Shown here: positions 17,137 through 26,572 of the stretch, piece by piece | How the letters are laid out: the number at the start of each line of letters is the position of its first letter | Position numbering within the stretch: position 1 is the stretch's first letter | Assembly: GCF_900129665.1 (NCBI RefSeq) | Contig: NZ_FQWL01000003.1 | Span: 186,001-250,000, forward strand | Direction: 5' to 3' | DNA length: 64,000 nucleotides | DNA from: Flagellimonas flava | GTDB taxonomy: Bacteria > Bacteroidota > Bacteroidia > Flavobacteriales > Flavobacteriaceae | The notes under the pieces: model-generated | What the model saw: the letters and a program-made list of their open reading frames with translations, nothing else | Told to the model about the DNA's origin: nothing | Database searches by the model: none | Program-made: the position numbers and the translations under genes

Positions 17137-18489
17137 TTAAATTTTAACGGTTTCTTCCTTGGTGCTCAACACAGCATCCCTACCAATACTGTAATAGGTA
17201 AACCCGAGTTCTTCCATTTCCTCAGGGTCGTATATGTTCCTGCCATCAAAAATGGACTTGTTGATCATCAGCTTTTCCAATATTCTGAAGTTGGGCATCC
17301 TAAATTCTGACCACTCCGTTACCACGATCAAAGCATCTGCGTCAATAATGGCATCGTACTCATCCTTGGCATATTCTATCTTATCGCCCAAGATGCGTTC
17401 CGCTTCTTCCATGGCTACTGGATCATAGGCACGAATATTGGCTCCAAGGGCCTTTAATTCATCTATAATGACAAGCGATGGAGCTTCCCTCATATCATCT
17501 GTTTTGGGCTTAAAGGCCAGTCCCCAAAGTCCAAATTGCTTGCCCTTGAGGTTCTTTCCAAAATGGTTCTTGATTTTCTCCACTAAGACTGATTTTTGCC
17601 TGTAGTTCACACTTTCCACAGCTTTCAAAACCTCTAGGGAGTGTCCGTATTCATCTGCTGTACGTACCAAAGCCTGCACATCTTTGGGGAAACAGCTACC
17701 ACCATATCCCGTACCGGGGTAGATGAACTTGTTCCCTATTCTGGAGTCTGATCCGATTCCTTTACGCACCAAATCCACATTGGCACCCACCAATTCACAA
17801 AGGTTGGCGATATCGTTCATAAAACTGATTTTGGTCGCCAACATGGAATTAGCTGCATATTTTGTCATCTCCGAAGAGAAAATATCCATGAATAGAAGTG
17901 GATGACCGTTCATTAGGAAGGGTTTGTACAAACGCTTCATGACTTTTTCGGCCCGCTTACTTTCCACACCAACCACAATTCGATCGGGTTTTAAGAAATC
18001 GTCCACGGCACTCCCTTCCTTCAAAAACTCTGGGTTGGAAGCCACATCGAAAGGAATACGAACATCTCTTTTAGCTAACTCCTCCTCTACTGCAGATTTC
18101 ACCTTAAATGAAGTTCCCACAGGAACCGTACTCTTGGTAATGATTACTTTGTAATCTTCCATATGCTGTCCTATTTCCCGGGCCACACCAAGAACATACT
18201 TCAAATCCGCGCTTCCATCCTCATCTGGAGGTGTACCCACGGCAATGAAAATGGCATCACTATTTTTGATTCCCTTTTCCAAACTTGTGGTGAAGGAAAT
18301 TCGTCCTTTGTCCATATTGCGTTCCAGAAGCACATCCAGGCCTGGTTCGTAAATGGGGATTTCCCCATTTCGCAACTTTTCCACTTTTTTCTCATCAATG
18401 TCCACACAGACCACGTTTATCCCGGTTTCTGCGAAACAGGTACCTGTTACCAAGCCTACGTAACCTGTACCAATTACTGTTATATTCAT
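17137..18489 (-). CDS. ugd: UDP-glucose 6-dehydrogenase
   Basis: A 450-residue NAD-dependent dehydrogenase that oxidises UDP-glucose to UDP-glucuronate. It has the N-terminal GTGYVGLVTG, the VGTPPDEDGSADL stretch, the catalytic Cys in GYGGSCFPKD and the C-terminal domain with AFKPKTDDMREAPS. It is the second gene of the unit, 44 bp after the LruC lipoprotein gene. Confidence 0.95.
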   Translation of the reverse strand: MNITVIGTGYVGLVTGTCFAETGINVVCVDIDEKKVEKLRNGEIPIYEPGLDVLLERNMDKGRISFTTSLEKGIKNSDAIFIAVGTPPDEDGSADLKYVLGVAREIGQHMEDYKVIITKSTVPVGTSFKVKSAVEEELAKRDVRIPFDVASNPEFLKEGSAVDDFLKPDRIVVGVESKRAEKVMKRLYKPFLMNGHPLLFMDIFSSEMTKYAANSMLATKISFMNDIANLCELVGANVDLVRKGIGSDSRIGNKFIYPGTGYGGSCFPKDVQALVRTADEYGHSLEVLKAVESVNYRQKSVLVEKIKNHFGKNLKGKQFGLWGLAFKPKTDDMREAPSLVIIDELKALGANIRAYDPVAMEEAERILGDKIEYAKDEYDAIIDADALIVVTEWSEFRMPNFRILEKLMINKSIFDGRNIYDPEEMEELGFTYYSIGRDAVLSTKEETVKI

Positions 18490-18533
18490 AATTTGAAGTG
18501 TATTTAAGGTTTGTTCTATTTTAATTTTTTGAT

Positions 18534-20498
18534 TTATCGTATGTACCAGTCCAAATCTTGGGTGCCGCCCGAATTTGCCCAGTTGACAAACTTGGGATAC
18601 TCAATGGTTATCGGAACTGATTCTTGGGGAGCCACAAAATCATCAAAGATGTTCAAGGCCCATGGCAAGTTTCTATCTGTCTTGTAAAAACGATCCAAAC
18701 TTGGATCACTATCGTCATCTGATGTCCCCAGTGAAGCGGCCTTACTTGTTGGCGTGTAATCCGGTAGATGAATTTCATTGGAACGGGTACCATTGGAAAT
18801 TAAAAAGGGATTGAAAGGCACCAAGCCCAAATTCTCATAACTCATGGGAGTGTTAAAATCGATTCCCAATTCAATAGTTTCACCTTCCATGGCAATTGTA
18901 TTTCCTGCCACAAAAATGACTGTCTCGTCCGCAGCGGTTCCTGACTCCGTGCCGTTGGAGTTTAAGTTGATGTAATCGGCATTGATAACCTGACCTTGTA
19001 CATCGTCTACCAGAGCTGGATCAATGGGGAAAGCCAAGGCAAAACCATTATGGAGCGCACCTCCAATATTATCAATGACAAAGGTTCCCTCTATCCTAGT
19101 TATTAAGTTTGAAGCGTTGGTAATCAAGTTATAATCATAGGTTACCACCAAATCATTAAAGTCGTAATCTCCCTGACTGGGCCACAAATCTTCGAAGGCC
19201 AATGCCCCGGATAAGTTGGCTGTTGGTGAGAAGTTGTTGAAGGCCTTGTTGACGTCAAACGGGAATTCGTCGAGCTCATCATTCACACCGTCACCATCCT
19301 CGTCATTCGCTGGAATCAAGGCCACCACATTTGTAAGTTCTATGGATTCCACAGGATTGGCCCTAGCGTAAAACACTGCATCATTGAAATCATCGTCGGA
19401 CCCCTGGTCCCTTCTCAAATCTTCGAAGGCCAGAAAATTGATTTCCCGCGCACTATCATACAATTGCACAACGTGCGTATTCAGACTTGAGTTTTCTGGG
19501 TTAAAGCTGGGTTCCGAGTAGTAAACACCCCTACCATCTCCAACACCGGAACCTGTCCAGCCGTTGGCCACAACAAACCATGAGATGACGGTGTTCGGGG
19601 GAAATCTTCCCAAATACACACGATCTCCGGGCACCAATCCTCCAGATGAACCCACCATGGATACGTTAGGAAAAATAATGTTGTGGGCTGCGATATCGTC
19701 CACCGTTGCAGGATCGCTTCCCAATGGGTAAGAATAGTACCCCAATGCATTTCTATAGCCTGCGCCTTCGGAAACAAAGGTGACCCACACATCGGCCAAA
19801 TCGGTAAGAATCATACTGCTTTCGCTAGAGTTGTCCAGGAATTGCGGATTGGCTATGGGCACCCTGCTCCTTTCCGGTAGTGAGGCATTTATATCATCCA
19901 GGAGATTTTGTTGGATTACATCCGGTAATTCCAACTCAGTGGGTACTCCCTGGCCGTCAAATCCCGTCACATAAGTGTAATCAACCTTTGCCGTAGTGCT
20001 TGATCTACCCTTCCTAGCTTTAGGACTAATATCTTTTTTGCTCGCTGTTGTTCTTTCATATAGTGGCCTATAATCATAGGTGATTTGATCACTCTGAACG
20101 GCCAGCCTAATATCCTTGGTCAATCCGATATAATCGGAATATAACAAGACACTATCTGCTTGCGCCTGAATAGCGAACCGTTGCTCGAAATGACCATTGG
20201 AATCAAACATTGCCCTCCCAAAAGGAATACTATCTTGGTTCCCAGTTTTACTGTAAAGTGAAAAAACGGCCTTGCTCAAAAAAGCTGGAACATCCAGGGT
20301 GACCTGAATTTCTTGACTAGTTGCGTAATTAAAACTTGCTGACACGTTGAGGGCTCCCAAGGGGCCATCATCGTCCATTGAAACGGGGTCGTCCTGTGGG
20401 GGGTCCAAATCTTTCTCGCTAACACATCCGACTATTGCAAATGATATGGTGAACAAGAAAATAACTTTTAACTTTTCAAACATTATAGTAGGCTTCAT
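18534..20498 (-). CDS. LruC/DUF4114 domain lipoprotein of the EPS locus
   Basis: A 654-residue secreted lipoprotein with Cys 25 in the lipobox AIVGC; ATG 20483 (residue 6) is an alternative start. After a low-complexity acidic linker and an unassigned N-terminal beta region comes a DUF4114-like domain (about 290-385, with FLAFEDLRRDQGSDDDFND), a calcium-type Asp repeat (DEDGDGVNDELDEFPFD, about 398-415) and an LruC domain (about 415-645, beginning LAFEDLWPSQGDYDFND). Both domains share the FEDL-D-FND motif and probably bind calcium. LruC proteins are surface or periplasmic with no proven role; leading a sugar-nucleotide and glycosyltransferase operon, this one may bind or organise the polysaccharide at the cell surface (inference). 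Confidence 0.85.
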   Translation of the reverse strand: MKPTIMFEKLKVIFLFTISFAIVGCVSEKDLDPPQDDPVSMDDDGPLGALNVSASFNYATSQEIQVTLDVPAFLSKAVFSLYSKTGNQDSIPFGRAMFDSNGHFEQRFAIQAQADSVLLYSDYIGLTKDIRLAVQSDQITYDYRPLYERTTASKKDISPKARKGRSSTTAKVDYTYVTGFDGQGVPTELELPDVIQQNLLDDINASLPERSRVPIANPQFLDNSSESSMILTDLADVWVTFVSEGAGYRNALGYYSYPLGSDPATVDDIAAHNIIFPNVSMVGSSGGLVPGDRVYLGRFPPNTVISWFVVANGWTGSGVGDGRGVYYSEPSFNPENSSLNTHVVQLYDSAREINFLAFEDLRRDQGSDDDFNDAVFYARANPVESIELTNVVALIPANDEDGDGVNDELDEFPFDVNKAFNNFSPTANLSGALAFEDLWPSQGDYDFNDLVVTYDYNLITNASNLITRIEGTFVIDNIGGALHNGFALAFPIDPALVDDVQGQVINADYINLNSNGTESGTAADETVIFVAGNTIAMEGETIELGIDFNTPMSYENLGLVPFNPFLISNGTRSNEIHLPDYTPTSKAASLGTSDDDSDPSLDRFYKTDRNLPWALNIFDDFVAPQESVPITIEYPKFVNWANSGGTQDLDWYIR

Positions 20499-20506
20499 AA
20501 TATTTG

Positions 20507-20572
20507 TAAATATTATCCTACATTTTAATTAAGAAAAGTATTTGTTGTGAAGCTAGTGATTCGTGTTGTAAA
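20507..20572 (-). promoter_or_regulatory. Promoter of the LruC-ugd unit with tandem GTT-core operator
   Basis: A -7-like box AATATTTA (20514-20507) lies just before ATG 20498. 29 bp upstream is ACAAC (plus-strand GTTGT, 20544-20548), and exactly 21 bp further a second GTTGT (20565-20569). There is no TTG at -33, so the promoter probably needs an activator. GTAGGAT precedes the -7 box here and at rmlB. Confidence 0.55.
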
Positions 20573-20613
20573 TGGATGACAAGTATATATCTAGAAGCTT
20601 TAAAACCAGCAGC

Positions 20614-21510
20614 TCACAGTTGTTTAGCAGTTGTTCCATGGGTCAGGTTCCAACTCACGGCGTTCCAAAACGCCTTCAAATGTCCAAACTTGCGTTTTAC
20701 TAGGAATGTAAGAACATTTTTTGGAATAGAAACCAATCCTTGGAACAGCATGCTCACAAATAACGGAAAGGGTTTGAAATTCCTTCGTGCGAACAAAATT
20801 CTATTTCTGGAAATATAGTAGGTCTTCAACGGACTGAACTTTCCTGTAGAAACCGATTCCTTATGAAGGATATATGACTTGGGTTGGTAGTAAATCTTAT
20901 AGCCGGCCCGTTTTACCATTTCGGCCCAATCGTGTTCTTCATAATATAGAAAATAGATTTCCGTCATAGTTCCCACTTTTTCCACAATTCTTTTAGGAAC
21001 CATCATGGCAGCACCATGAATGGATTGTGTTTCCCCAGGTTGATCAAAAGTCCCATCATCCTTTTGATGGTATCCTATGCTATTGTTGCGAATAGTCCAG
21101 TGACTCATTGGGGTATATCCCGCGTATTGAATGAGTGATGGGTCCCAATGAAATTTAATTTTTGGACTCACCATTCCAATAGTTTCATCATCTTCCAGGG
21201 TTTCCACTAAAGGTTCGATAAAATTTTCCGGTACAATGGTATCATTGTTTATGAACAACAAATAATCCCCATTGGCTTGCTTTACACCCAAATTGTTCCC
21301 TCCGGCAAAACCAAGGTTTTCTTTACTCTTGATCAGGTTCACTTCTGGGAATTGTTCCTTAATTACATCCGGATTGTCTTCGGGCGAAGCATTATCCACA
21401 ACGACTACCTCATAGTTCGGATAAGAAAGTCCACGAATAGATCGCAACAAATCCAAGGTTACCCCGGACTCGTTGTAGTTGATGGTTATAATAGATACCA
21501 ATGGTTTCAT
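20614..21510 (-). CDS. Rhamnosyltransferase-like family 2 glycosyltransferase
   Basis: From ATG 21510 the protein has 298 residues; the frame extends 27 codons further upstream into the wzy-like gene, but MKPLVSIITINYNES is the standard GT2 start. The GT-A motifs are VVVDNASPED, GFAGGNNLGVKQ and LFINNDT (DxD position), followed by HGAAMMVPK and the EEHDWAEMVKRAGY acceptor region. The pattern matches WbbL/RfbN-type rhamnosyltransferases, which fits the rmlBACD genes in the locus. Last gene of the assembly unit. Confidence 0.85.
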   Translation of the reverse strand: MKPLVSIITINYNESGVTLDLLRSIRGLSYPNYEVVVVDNASPEDNPDVIKEQFPEVNLIKSKENLGFAGGNNLGVKQANGDYLLFINNDTIVPENFIEPLVETLEDDETIGMVSPKIKFHWDPSLIQYAGYTPMSHWTIRNNSIGYHQKDDGTFDQPGETQSIHGAAMMVPKRIVEKVGTMTEIYFLYYEEHDWAEMVKRAGYKIYYQPKSYILHKESVSTGKFSPLKTYYISRNRILFARRNFKPFPLFVSMLFQGLVSIPKNVLTFLVKRKFGHLKAFWNAVSWNLTHGTTAKQL

Positions 21511-21520
21511 AGGTTGATTT

Positions 21521-22996
21521 TTACACAGCCGTTCCCAACTGCAATTGAACTTCTTTTTCTTCTCGGATTTTCTCATCCAGCCTTGGGGCAATGAACATAA
21601 ATACCATGCCCGTATACATTAAAATGCAGGTAGGGAACTGTCCGAAAACACCATTCCCATAGGAAGCCAACATAATCCCGGCCATCCCACAGACCAAGGC
21701 TGTAATCTGTCCCTTTAACCAATCGTCCCGTATTTTGAACATGCAGTTGTAGGCTCCTGTAATAAGGATAAAGAATAAAATAAATAGGTGTAGGTACAGC
21801 CCTACGATGCCCGTATCCGCCCACACCGCTACAAACCAGCTATCTGTTGCCGTATTGGCCAAAAAAGTATTTGGTGAAAACCGTTTGCCCCAGTTGCCTG
21901 TAGATCCAATACCCCCGCCCAATGGACGCGTAGCCAAATATCCCCTCAGTTTTTCCTGATTTATTTTACGCATCTGCAAGGATGCATCATTTGGGTCGAA
22001 GGCCGTTCGCATTCGTCTGATCTGATCATTGTCGTTCCCAATGGTAGTGTACTTGAAAAACACAAATACCCCAATCCCCACAAGAACTCCAAGAACAATA
22101 CTGGGAATATGCTTGCGCACTAAGATGAACATCACACCACCCATGGCAGGTACCGCAATGGCGCCACGTGTACCTGAAATCATCATCCCCAAAAGTCCGG
22201 CCATGGCCACTATCCCACAAAAAATTTGGAACCTTCGGTCCTTGGCGAACAGCGCCAGAACTCCGAAAACCACACCTGTATGCCCTTGTGAAGCACCGAA
22301 TTGGCCCGCATCAGAATAAAAAGAGAATATACGCAACTTGCCAAACAGGATATGTGTGACATCCCCACCGGCATCCAACCATGCCTGTTCGTAACTATCG
22401 ACACCAAAAATCAATTGTTGCATGCCCTTCATGGTCGCCAAAACTGAAAGCGTACCCCAAATCAAAAAGAACAGGTGTAAATCCTTTCGCTTGTTGAACA
22501 ACAAAAAAACCAATGGCACAAACAGCCACTGATATAGCGCCAAGCCTCGCATGGCATAAAACCAAGCTGCCACACTTACTGCTTCCGGGTTGACAATCTG
22601 CAGCACTGCATAGCCAAACCAAATCGTCACCAAAAGTGTCAGTTGCGAATTGGCCCTTACCCAAGGTACTTTTATCCTAAAAGCTTTGAAAAATAGGGCT
22701 AAATACATCAGTACCATGAGGCCATCCATTAGAAGGCCCCAGGTCATTGGAATATACCTGCCAATTCCCAATACGAAGAAGTTAAAAATCAGTATGGTAA
22801 TGACCCCAATCCTAGGGTTTACAAACAAAGCTCCCAAATAGATAATGGCAAATGGAATTACCATCACTCCAATACCAGCCACTAAGCCTTTTGTTGCTGT
22901 TAGATGTGCCGTAGTCAACACCACAGATAACAAAATGAGAATAGGCAATGGTTTTCTCAACAGGTCGGAACCATGTGTAGTTTCGAAAGTACTCAT
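21521..22996 (-). CDS. O-antigen ligase/polymerase family protein (Wzy-like)
   Basis: A 491-residue polytopic membrane protein with about ten to twelve hydrophobic helices and the large periplasmic loop typical of Wzy/WaaL proteins, which holds the family region RGYLATRPLGGGIGSTGNW. In this context (between Wzx and a glycosyltransferase, with a Wzc-like protein in the same unit) it most likely polymerises repeat units in the periplasm. The start overlaps the wzx stop by one base. Confidence 0.82.
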   Translation of the reverse strand: MSTFETTHGSDLLRKPLPILILLSVVLTTAHLTATKGLVAGIGVMVIPFAIIYLGALFVNPRIGVITILIFNFFVLGIGRYIPMTWGLLMDGLMVLMYLALFFKAFRIKVPWVRANSQLTLLVTIWFGYAVLQIVNPEAVSVAAWFYAMRGLALYQWLFVPLVFLLFNKRKDLHLFFLIWGTLSVLATMKGMQQLIFGVDSYEQAWLDAGGDVTHILFGKLRIFSFYSDAGQFGASQGHTGVVFGVLALFAKDRRFQIFCGIVAMAGLLGMMISGTRGAIAVPAMGGVMFILVRKHIPSIVLGVLVGIGVFVFFKYTTIGNDNDQIRRMRTAFDPNDASLQMRKINQEKLRGYLATRPLGGGIGSTGNWGKRFSPNTFLANTATDSWFVAVWADTGIVGLYLHLFILFFILITGAYNCMFKIRDDWLKGQITALVCGMAGIMLASYGNGVFGQFPTCILMYTGMVFMFIAPRLDEKIREEKEVQLQLGTAV

Positions 22997-24339
22997 CAGC
23001 CCAAATGTGTTTTAAGGTTTTTGATGAAATGCATGCTTTCCGAAACAATGTGCCTTCCCTTTACCTGAATTTCCTTTTTTAGATAATGGAATCCAAGGAA
23101 AATACCCATGAGAGTGAACATAACCGTTCCAATGGCCACTGCCACCAAGCTTTTGAATACAAAAACTGCCAAAAGATTCAATATGATATTGGCAAAAGTC
23201 ATTACCAACACCTTATACAGATTTAGTTTAGGCCTATTAATACTATCCAATAAAACACCAGTAAAGCGGTCCAACGGCAATAACATAATATATACCGTGA
23301 ATACCCTAAAAATAAGTGTCAACAAAGGAAGTGAGTCCAAATATTCGTTCCCTCCCAGAAAAAGCACCAGATACTCTGCAAACACGAAACTCCCCAAGGC
23401 CACAGGGAAAAACAAAAGCGTAATGATGCCCACGTAGGAATAAAAAATCTTCTTGGTTCCGAGCAAATCACCCTCCAAGGCTTTTTTGGACATTCTTGGG
23501 TAGGCCGTCATAGCGAAGCTATGCAGTGGTATACCCAAAAGGTCCGTCAGTTTTAACGGAATAGCGTACATGGCAATACCCGCAGATCCCAAAAAAGGAC
23601 TCATCCCAATAATAAAAGTATCCGAGCTTTTCAGCAGGCTGGAACTAATCAGGGTTCCCATTGAATATTTACCGAAGTTGACCAATTCCTTTTCCATCTT
23701 CCGTTGGGCATATTTCAAATAAAATAGCCCGTCCCAGCTTTTTACCGTACACCAAATGCTGGAAACGGCATTCACAGCTACATTCATCCAAATAATTTCT
23801 ATAATTCCAAGCTTTAACCACCATTGGTTAAGCAACAGAAAAACACAGAACAGGCCCACATTGGAAATGCGCACCACCATCATTCGTCTAAAATTCTGCT
23901 CGGCCTGAAAAAGGGACATGGCATTGTTCCAACTTAAATTGGACAGGGCCAAAAAGGGGTAATAGAACAAAAACAGACGATATCCATTGTTGATTTGGAT
24001 ACCATAGAATTCCAATAGTCCGAAGATAAGCCAGCAAAGGAAGGTCAAGATTAATAGGAGAATCAAGTTGATTCTAAATGAGGCACCCAGAATGCTTTTT
24101 TGCAATGTACTATCCGCTCCTGACAACTGTCTGACCGATGAAGTCCTTGTTAAGCCAAAACGAAGAAGGTCAACAAAGGTGGCCAACGTGATAAAGAGCA
24201 CCCATTCACCAAAAAGCTCCTTGTCCAACTGTCTCGTGAGGAGCATAAAACTAACCAATCCCATAAAGGCTACGCTTACATTGGCCATAAGCGAGGACAG
24301 ATTTTTTTCCTTACCGATATGTTTCAGCTTACCCCACAT
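22996..24339 (-). CDS. Lipid-linked repeat-unit flippase (Wzx-like)
   Basis: A 447-residue protein with about twelve to fourteen hydrophobic segments and the MATE/Wzx start pattern (SSLMANVSVAFMGLVSFMLLTRQL, with a basic N-terminus). Wzx proteins move undecaprenyl-linked oligosaccharides across the inner membrane. The stop codon of the wzc-like gene overlaps its start at 24339, and its own stop overlaps the wzy-like start: one-base couplings that suggest translational linkage. Confidence 0.85.
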   Translation of the reverse strand: MWGKLKHIGKEKNLSSLMANVSVAFMGLVSFMLLTRQLDKELFGEWVLFITLATFVDLLRFGLTRTSSVRQLSGADSTLQKSILGASFRINLILLLILTFLCWLIFGLLEFYGIQINNGYRLFLFYYPFLALSNLSWNNAMSLFQAEQNFRRMMVVRISNVGLFCVFLLLNQWWLKLGIIEIIWMNVAVNAVSSIWCTVKSWDGLFYLKYAQRKMEKELVNFGKYSMGTLISSSLLKSSDTFIIGMSPFLGSAGIAMYAIPLKLTDLLGIPLHSFAMTAYPRMSKKALEGDLLGTKKIFYSYVGIITLLFFPVALGSFVFAEYLVLFLGGNEYLDSLPLLTLIFRVFTVYIMLLPLDRFTGVLLDSINRPKLNLYKVLVMTFANIILNLLAVFVFKSLVAVAIGTVMFTLMGIFLGFHYLKKEIQVKGRHIVSESMHFIKNLKTHLG

Positions 24340-26570
24340 TACATTACTGTTTTCTTGGTGAAGAATCTAAATTGAACCACCTTTTTGATCCAACTCCGGA
24401 TCAAAGATCTTTTCTTGGGTAAGTCGCCGACAACGGTCTCCATTTCCAGCACTTTTACTCCATTTAAAATGATGGTCGGTTCAGGTCCCGTGGTCGCCTC
24501 ATTGAACAAAGTCAGCGCATTTACATCAGCCTCGCCCCAGGCACGATTTGCCCTGGTAACCAAAAAGGTATAATCCATGGTAGAGGCCAACTTTACCGGG
24601 AAAGGGTTTTTTATGATACTTGGAATCTCAAGAACGACAAAGTCAAACTTGTTGAAGTCGGAAATGGTCCCATCCGTATCAAATTCTTGGATGTTCGAAA
24701 TCTTGTACAGCTGATCACTAATTGGGTACAAAATCTTCTGGTAACAATCTCCAAGTAAACCCAAATTCTCTTCATCATAGGTTACGTGGAGGATGTTGTA
24801 ATCCAACTCACAAAGCTTCGCAATCAAATTTTTGCATATAAATGTCTTGCCCTCATTTTCTTGGGTGGAAAACAACATGTTCACCACAGGTACATGCTCT
24901 TTTTCCTTTTTGAACTGGTTCAATATGATGTTCCTGGAAATGGCATTGACCGCCTTATTCTGCAAATAATCATAATCAATCTTGTTCTTTTTACTGCTGA
25001 TGACTGGAAAAATGGAGGAAACCTTCAGTTCTATCTTGTCCTCAGCTCTTTTGGCCGTGTTAATGTTCCCGTCCAAAAGTTCCAGGATCAAGATGGTTGC
25101 AGCCACCAAAATAAAGCCCACCATTCCCGCAACGATCACTAGGAGCATTCGCTTACTGGGTTTGGGGCTAATGGGGAAGAAAGGAACTTCCGTTAGCTTA
25201 ATATTTGATTTTAGCTCTACGTTCTGCTGCCTTAATTTAGCAAGACCCAAACTATGTAACAGGCTTAAATACTCCCGTTCTGCAATATCTATCTTTCGCT
25301 CCAAGCGTTTCATTGTGGCTCCCAAGGGCGAGAATTCCTGGTATAACTCTTCAAACTCCTCGCGCTTTTTCTCCATCACTTTTAGCTGGGCACCATACCC
25401 TTCATATTCAATGGTATTTTGCAGCCAATCCGACAATACACTTGTAGATGCAATGCTTTTAGTACTATAGTCCGTAGTGTACAAGGTGTCAATATGCGCT
25501 GCAAGTTTTCCCTCCAAGGCTTCTATACGTCGCATCTTTTCTGCCACTTCCTTGGCATCATTCTCCCTTTGCACCGAGTCTTTTTCAAAGCCCAAGGTTT
25601 TCATAGAAACCTCAAAATTTAACTTAGACAGCTCTTTTCTGACCTCCATGATGTTTTGACTTGAAAGTCTTTTTCGGTCGTGGGTCTCCAACTTGGATTC
25701 CAAAACCGAAAGGACGGCCTTAGAGGCATGGTACTTTCGCTGAACTTCAAAATATTTAATTTCAAACTCCTCCTTTTCTGCCGCAATGTGTTTCGTCTGC
25801 TCGTAGTAGTTGATGATGTTATTGGTCCGGTTGAAATCCAAAAGTTCGTCTTCCGCACCGCGTAATTGATCCGTGGATTTGTTCAGTTGTCCTTGAAAAT
25901 ACTTGACCACGGCATCTGACTGATTCACCTTTATATCAGCATTGAGCTGGACAAACACCTCGCACAAAATCAACAAGGTGTTTTGGCATATACCCGGGTC
26001 TTCCGATTCAAACTCGATATCCACAAAATCACTATTGGAGATACGCCGCAAACCCACTCTACCCAGTATCTTTTCGATACTATAATCCGGATGGTCAAGG
26101 TTCAGTAATTGATAGATGTAGTTGGTATGATTGGATTCCTTAAGCTTGACGAAGTTATCATACGTCTTTTCGGCATCTCCCTTTACAACCAATTCCTTGA
26201 CCTCTTCTGGGACGGCCTCCATCAAGTTCCTGAACTTTTCACGGGAAATGATCTTGATATCGGCACTGTCCAATACCATATGTTGTGTGAACAGTTTTAG
26301 ACCCACAATTTCTATAGTGGTCCTGGCCTTGATAAGGTTCAATAGGTTATCATAGGCCGTGTTGGTAGCCCGGAAATCGATCTTGGTATTTTCAAGTTCT
26401 ATATTGGAGCCTGTGGCTATTCCTGTGTATACCCTAGCTTTGGAATTGAAGATTTTGGGTTCATCCCTGGTGAGATAAAACACCATGGAAGCCAATATAA
26501 TCGGCATGACTATAAGCAAGCCCATATGCCTTAGTAAAAGGCGTACAAAAAAAAGGAGGTTAAACTTCAT
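24339..26570 (-). CDS. Wzc-like chain-length/export protein with degenerate kinase domain
   Basis: A 743-residue inner-membrane co-polymerase. Helix 1 (about 15-32) and helix 2 (about 475-497, VIVAGMVGFILVAATILIL) enclose a Wzz-type periplasmic domain with long coiled coils (about 230-460) and the usual PxxP before helix 2 (FPISPKPSKRM). The cytoplasmic domain has a Walker A like sequence FSTQENEGKTF, but the Walker A' is HVTYDEENLG and the Walker B is FVVLEIPS, so the acidic residues of bacterial tyrosine kinases are missing. No C-terminal tyrosine cluster is present. I infer a chain-length and export scaffold without kinase activity. Confidence 0.85.
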   Translation of the reverse strand: MKFNLLFFVRLLLRHMGLLIVMPIILASMVFYLTRDEPKIFNSKARVYTGIATGSNIELENTKIDFRATNTAYDNLLNLIKARTTIEIVGLKLFTQHMVLDSADIKIISREKFRNLMEAVPEEVKELVVKGDAEKTYDNFVKLKESNHTNYIYQLLNLDHPDYSIEKILGRVGLRRISNSDFVDIEFESEDPGICQNTLLILCEVFVQLNADIKVNQSDAVVKYFQGQLNKSTDQLRGAEDELLDFNRTNNIINYYEQTKHIAAEKEEFEIKYFEVQRKYHASKAVLSVLESKLETHDRKRLSSQNIMEVRKELSKLNFEVSMKTLGFEKDSVQRENDAKEVAEKMRRIEALEGKLAAHIDTLYTTDYSTKSIASTSVLSDWLQNTIEYEGYGAQLKVMEKKREEFEELYQEFSPLGATMKRLERKIDIAEREYLSLLHSLGLAKLRQQNVELKSNIKLTEVPFFPISPKPSKRMLLVIVAGMVGFILVAATILILELLDGNINTAKRAEDKIELKVSSIFPVISSKKNKIDYDYLQNKAVNAISRNIILNQFKKEKEHVPVVNMLFSTQENEGKTFICKNLIAKLCELDYNILHVTYDEENLGLLGDCYQKILYPISDQLYKISNIQEFDTDGTISDFNKFDFVVLEIPSIIKNPFPVKLASTMDYTFLVTRANRAWGEADVNALTLFNEATTGPEPTIILNGVKVLEMETVVGDLPKKRSLIRSWIKKVVQFRFFTKKTVM

Positions 26571-26572
26571 TC

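Noticed and set aside
24982..25470. 162-codon plus-strand frame inside the wzc-like gene
   Set aside because: Antisense shadow of a conserved coding region; no recognisable domain and no promoter.
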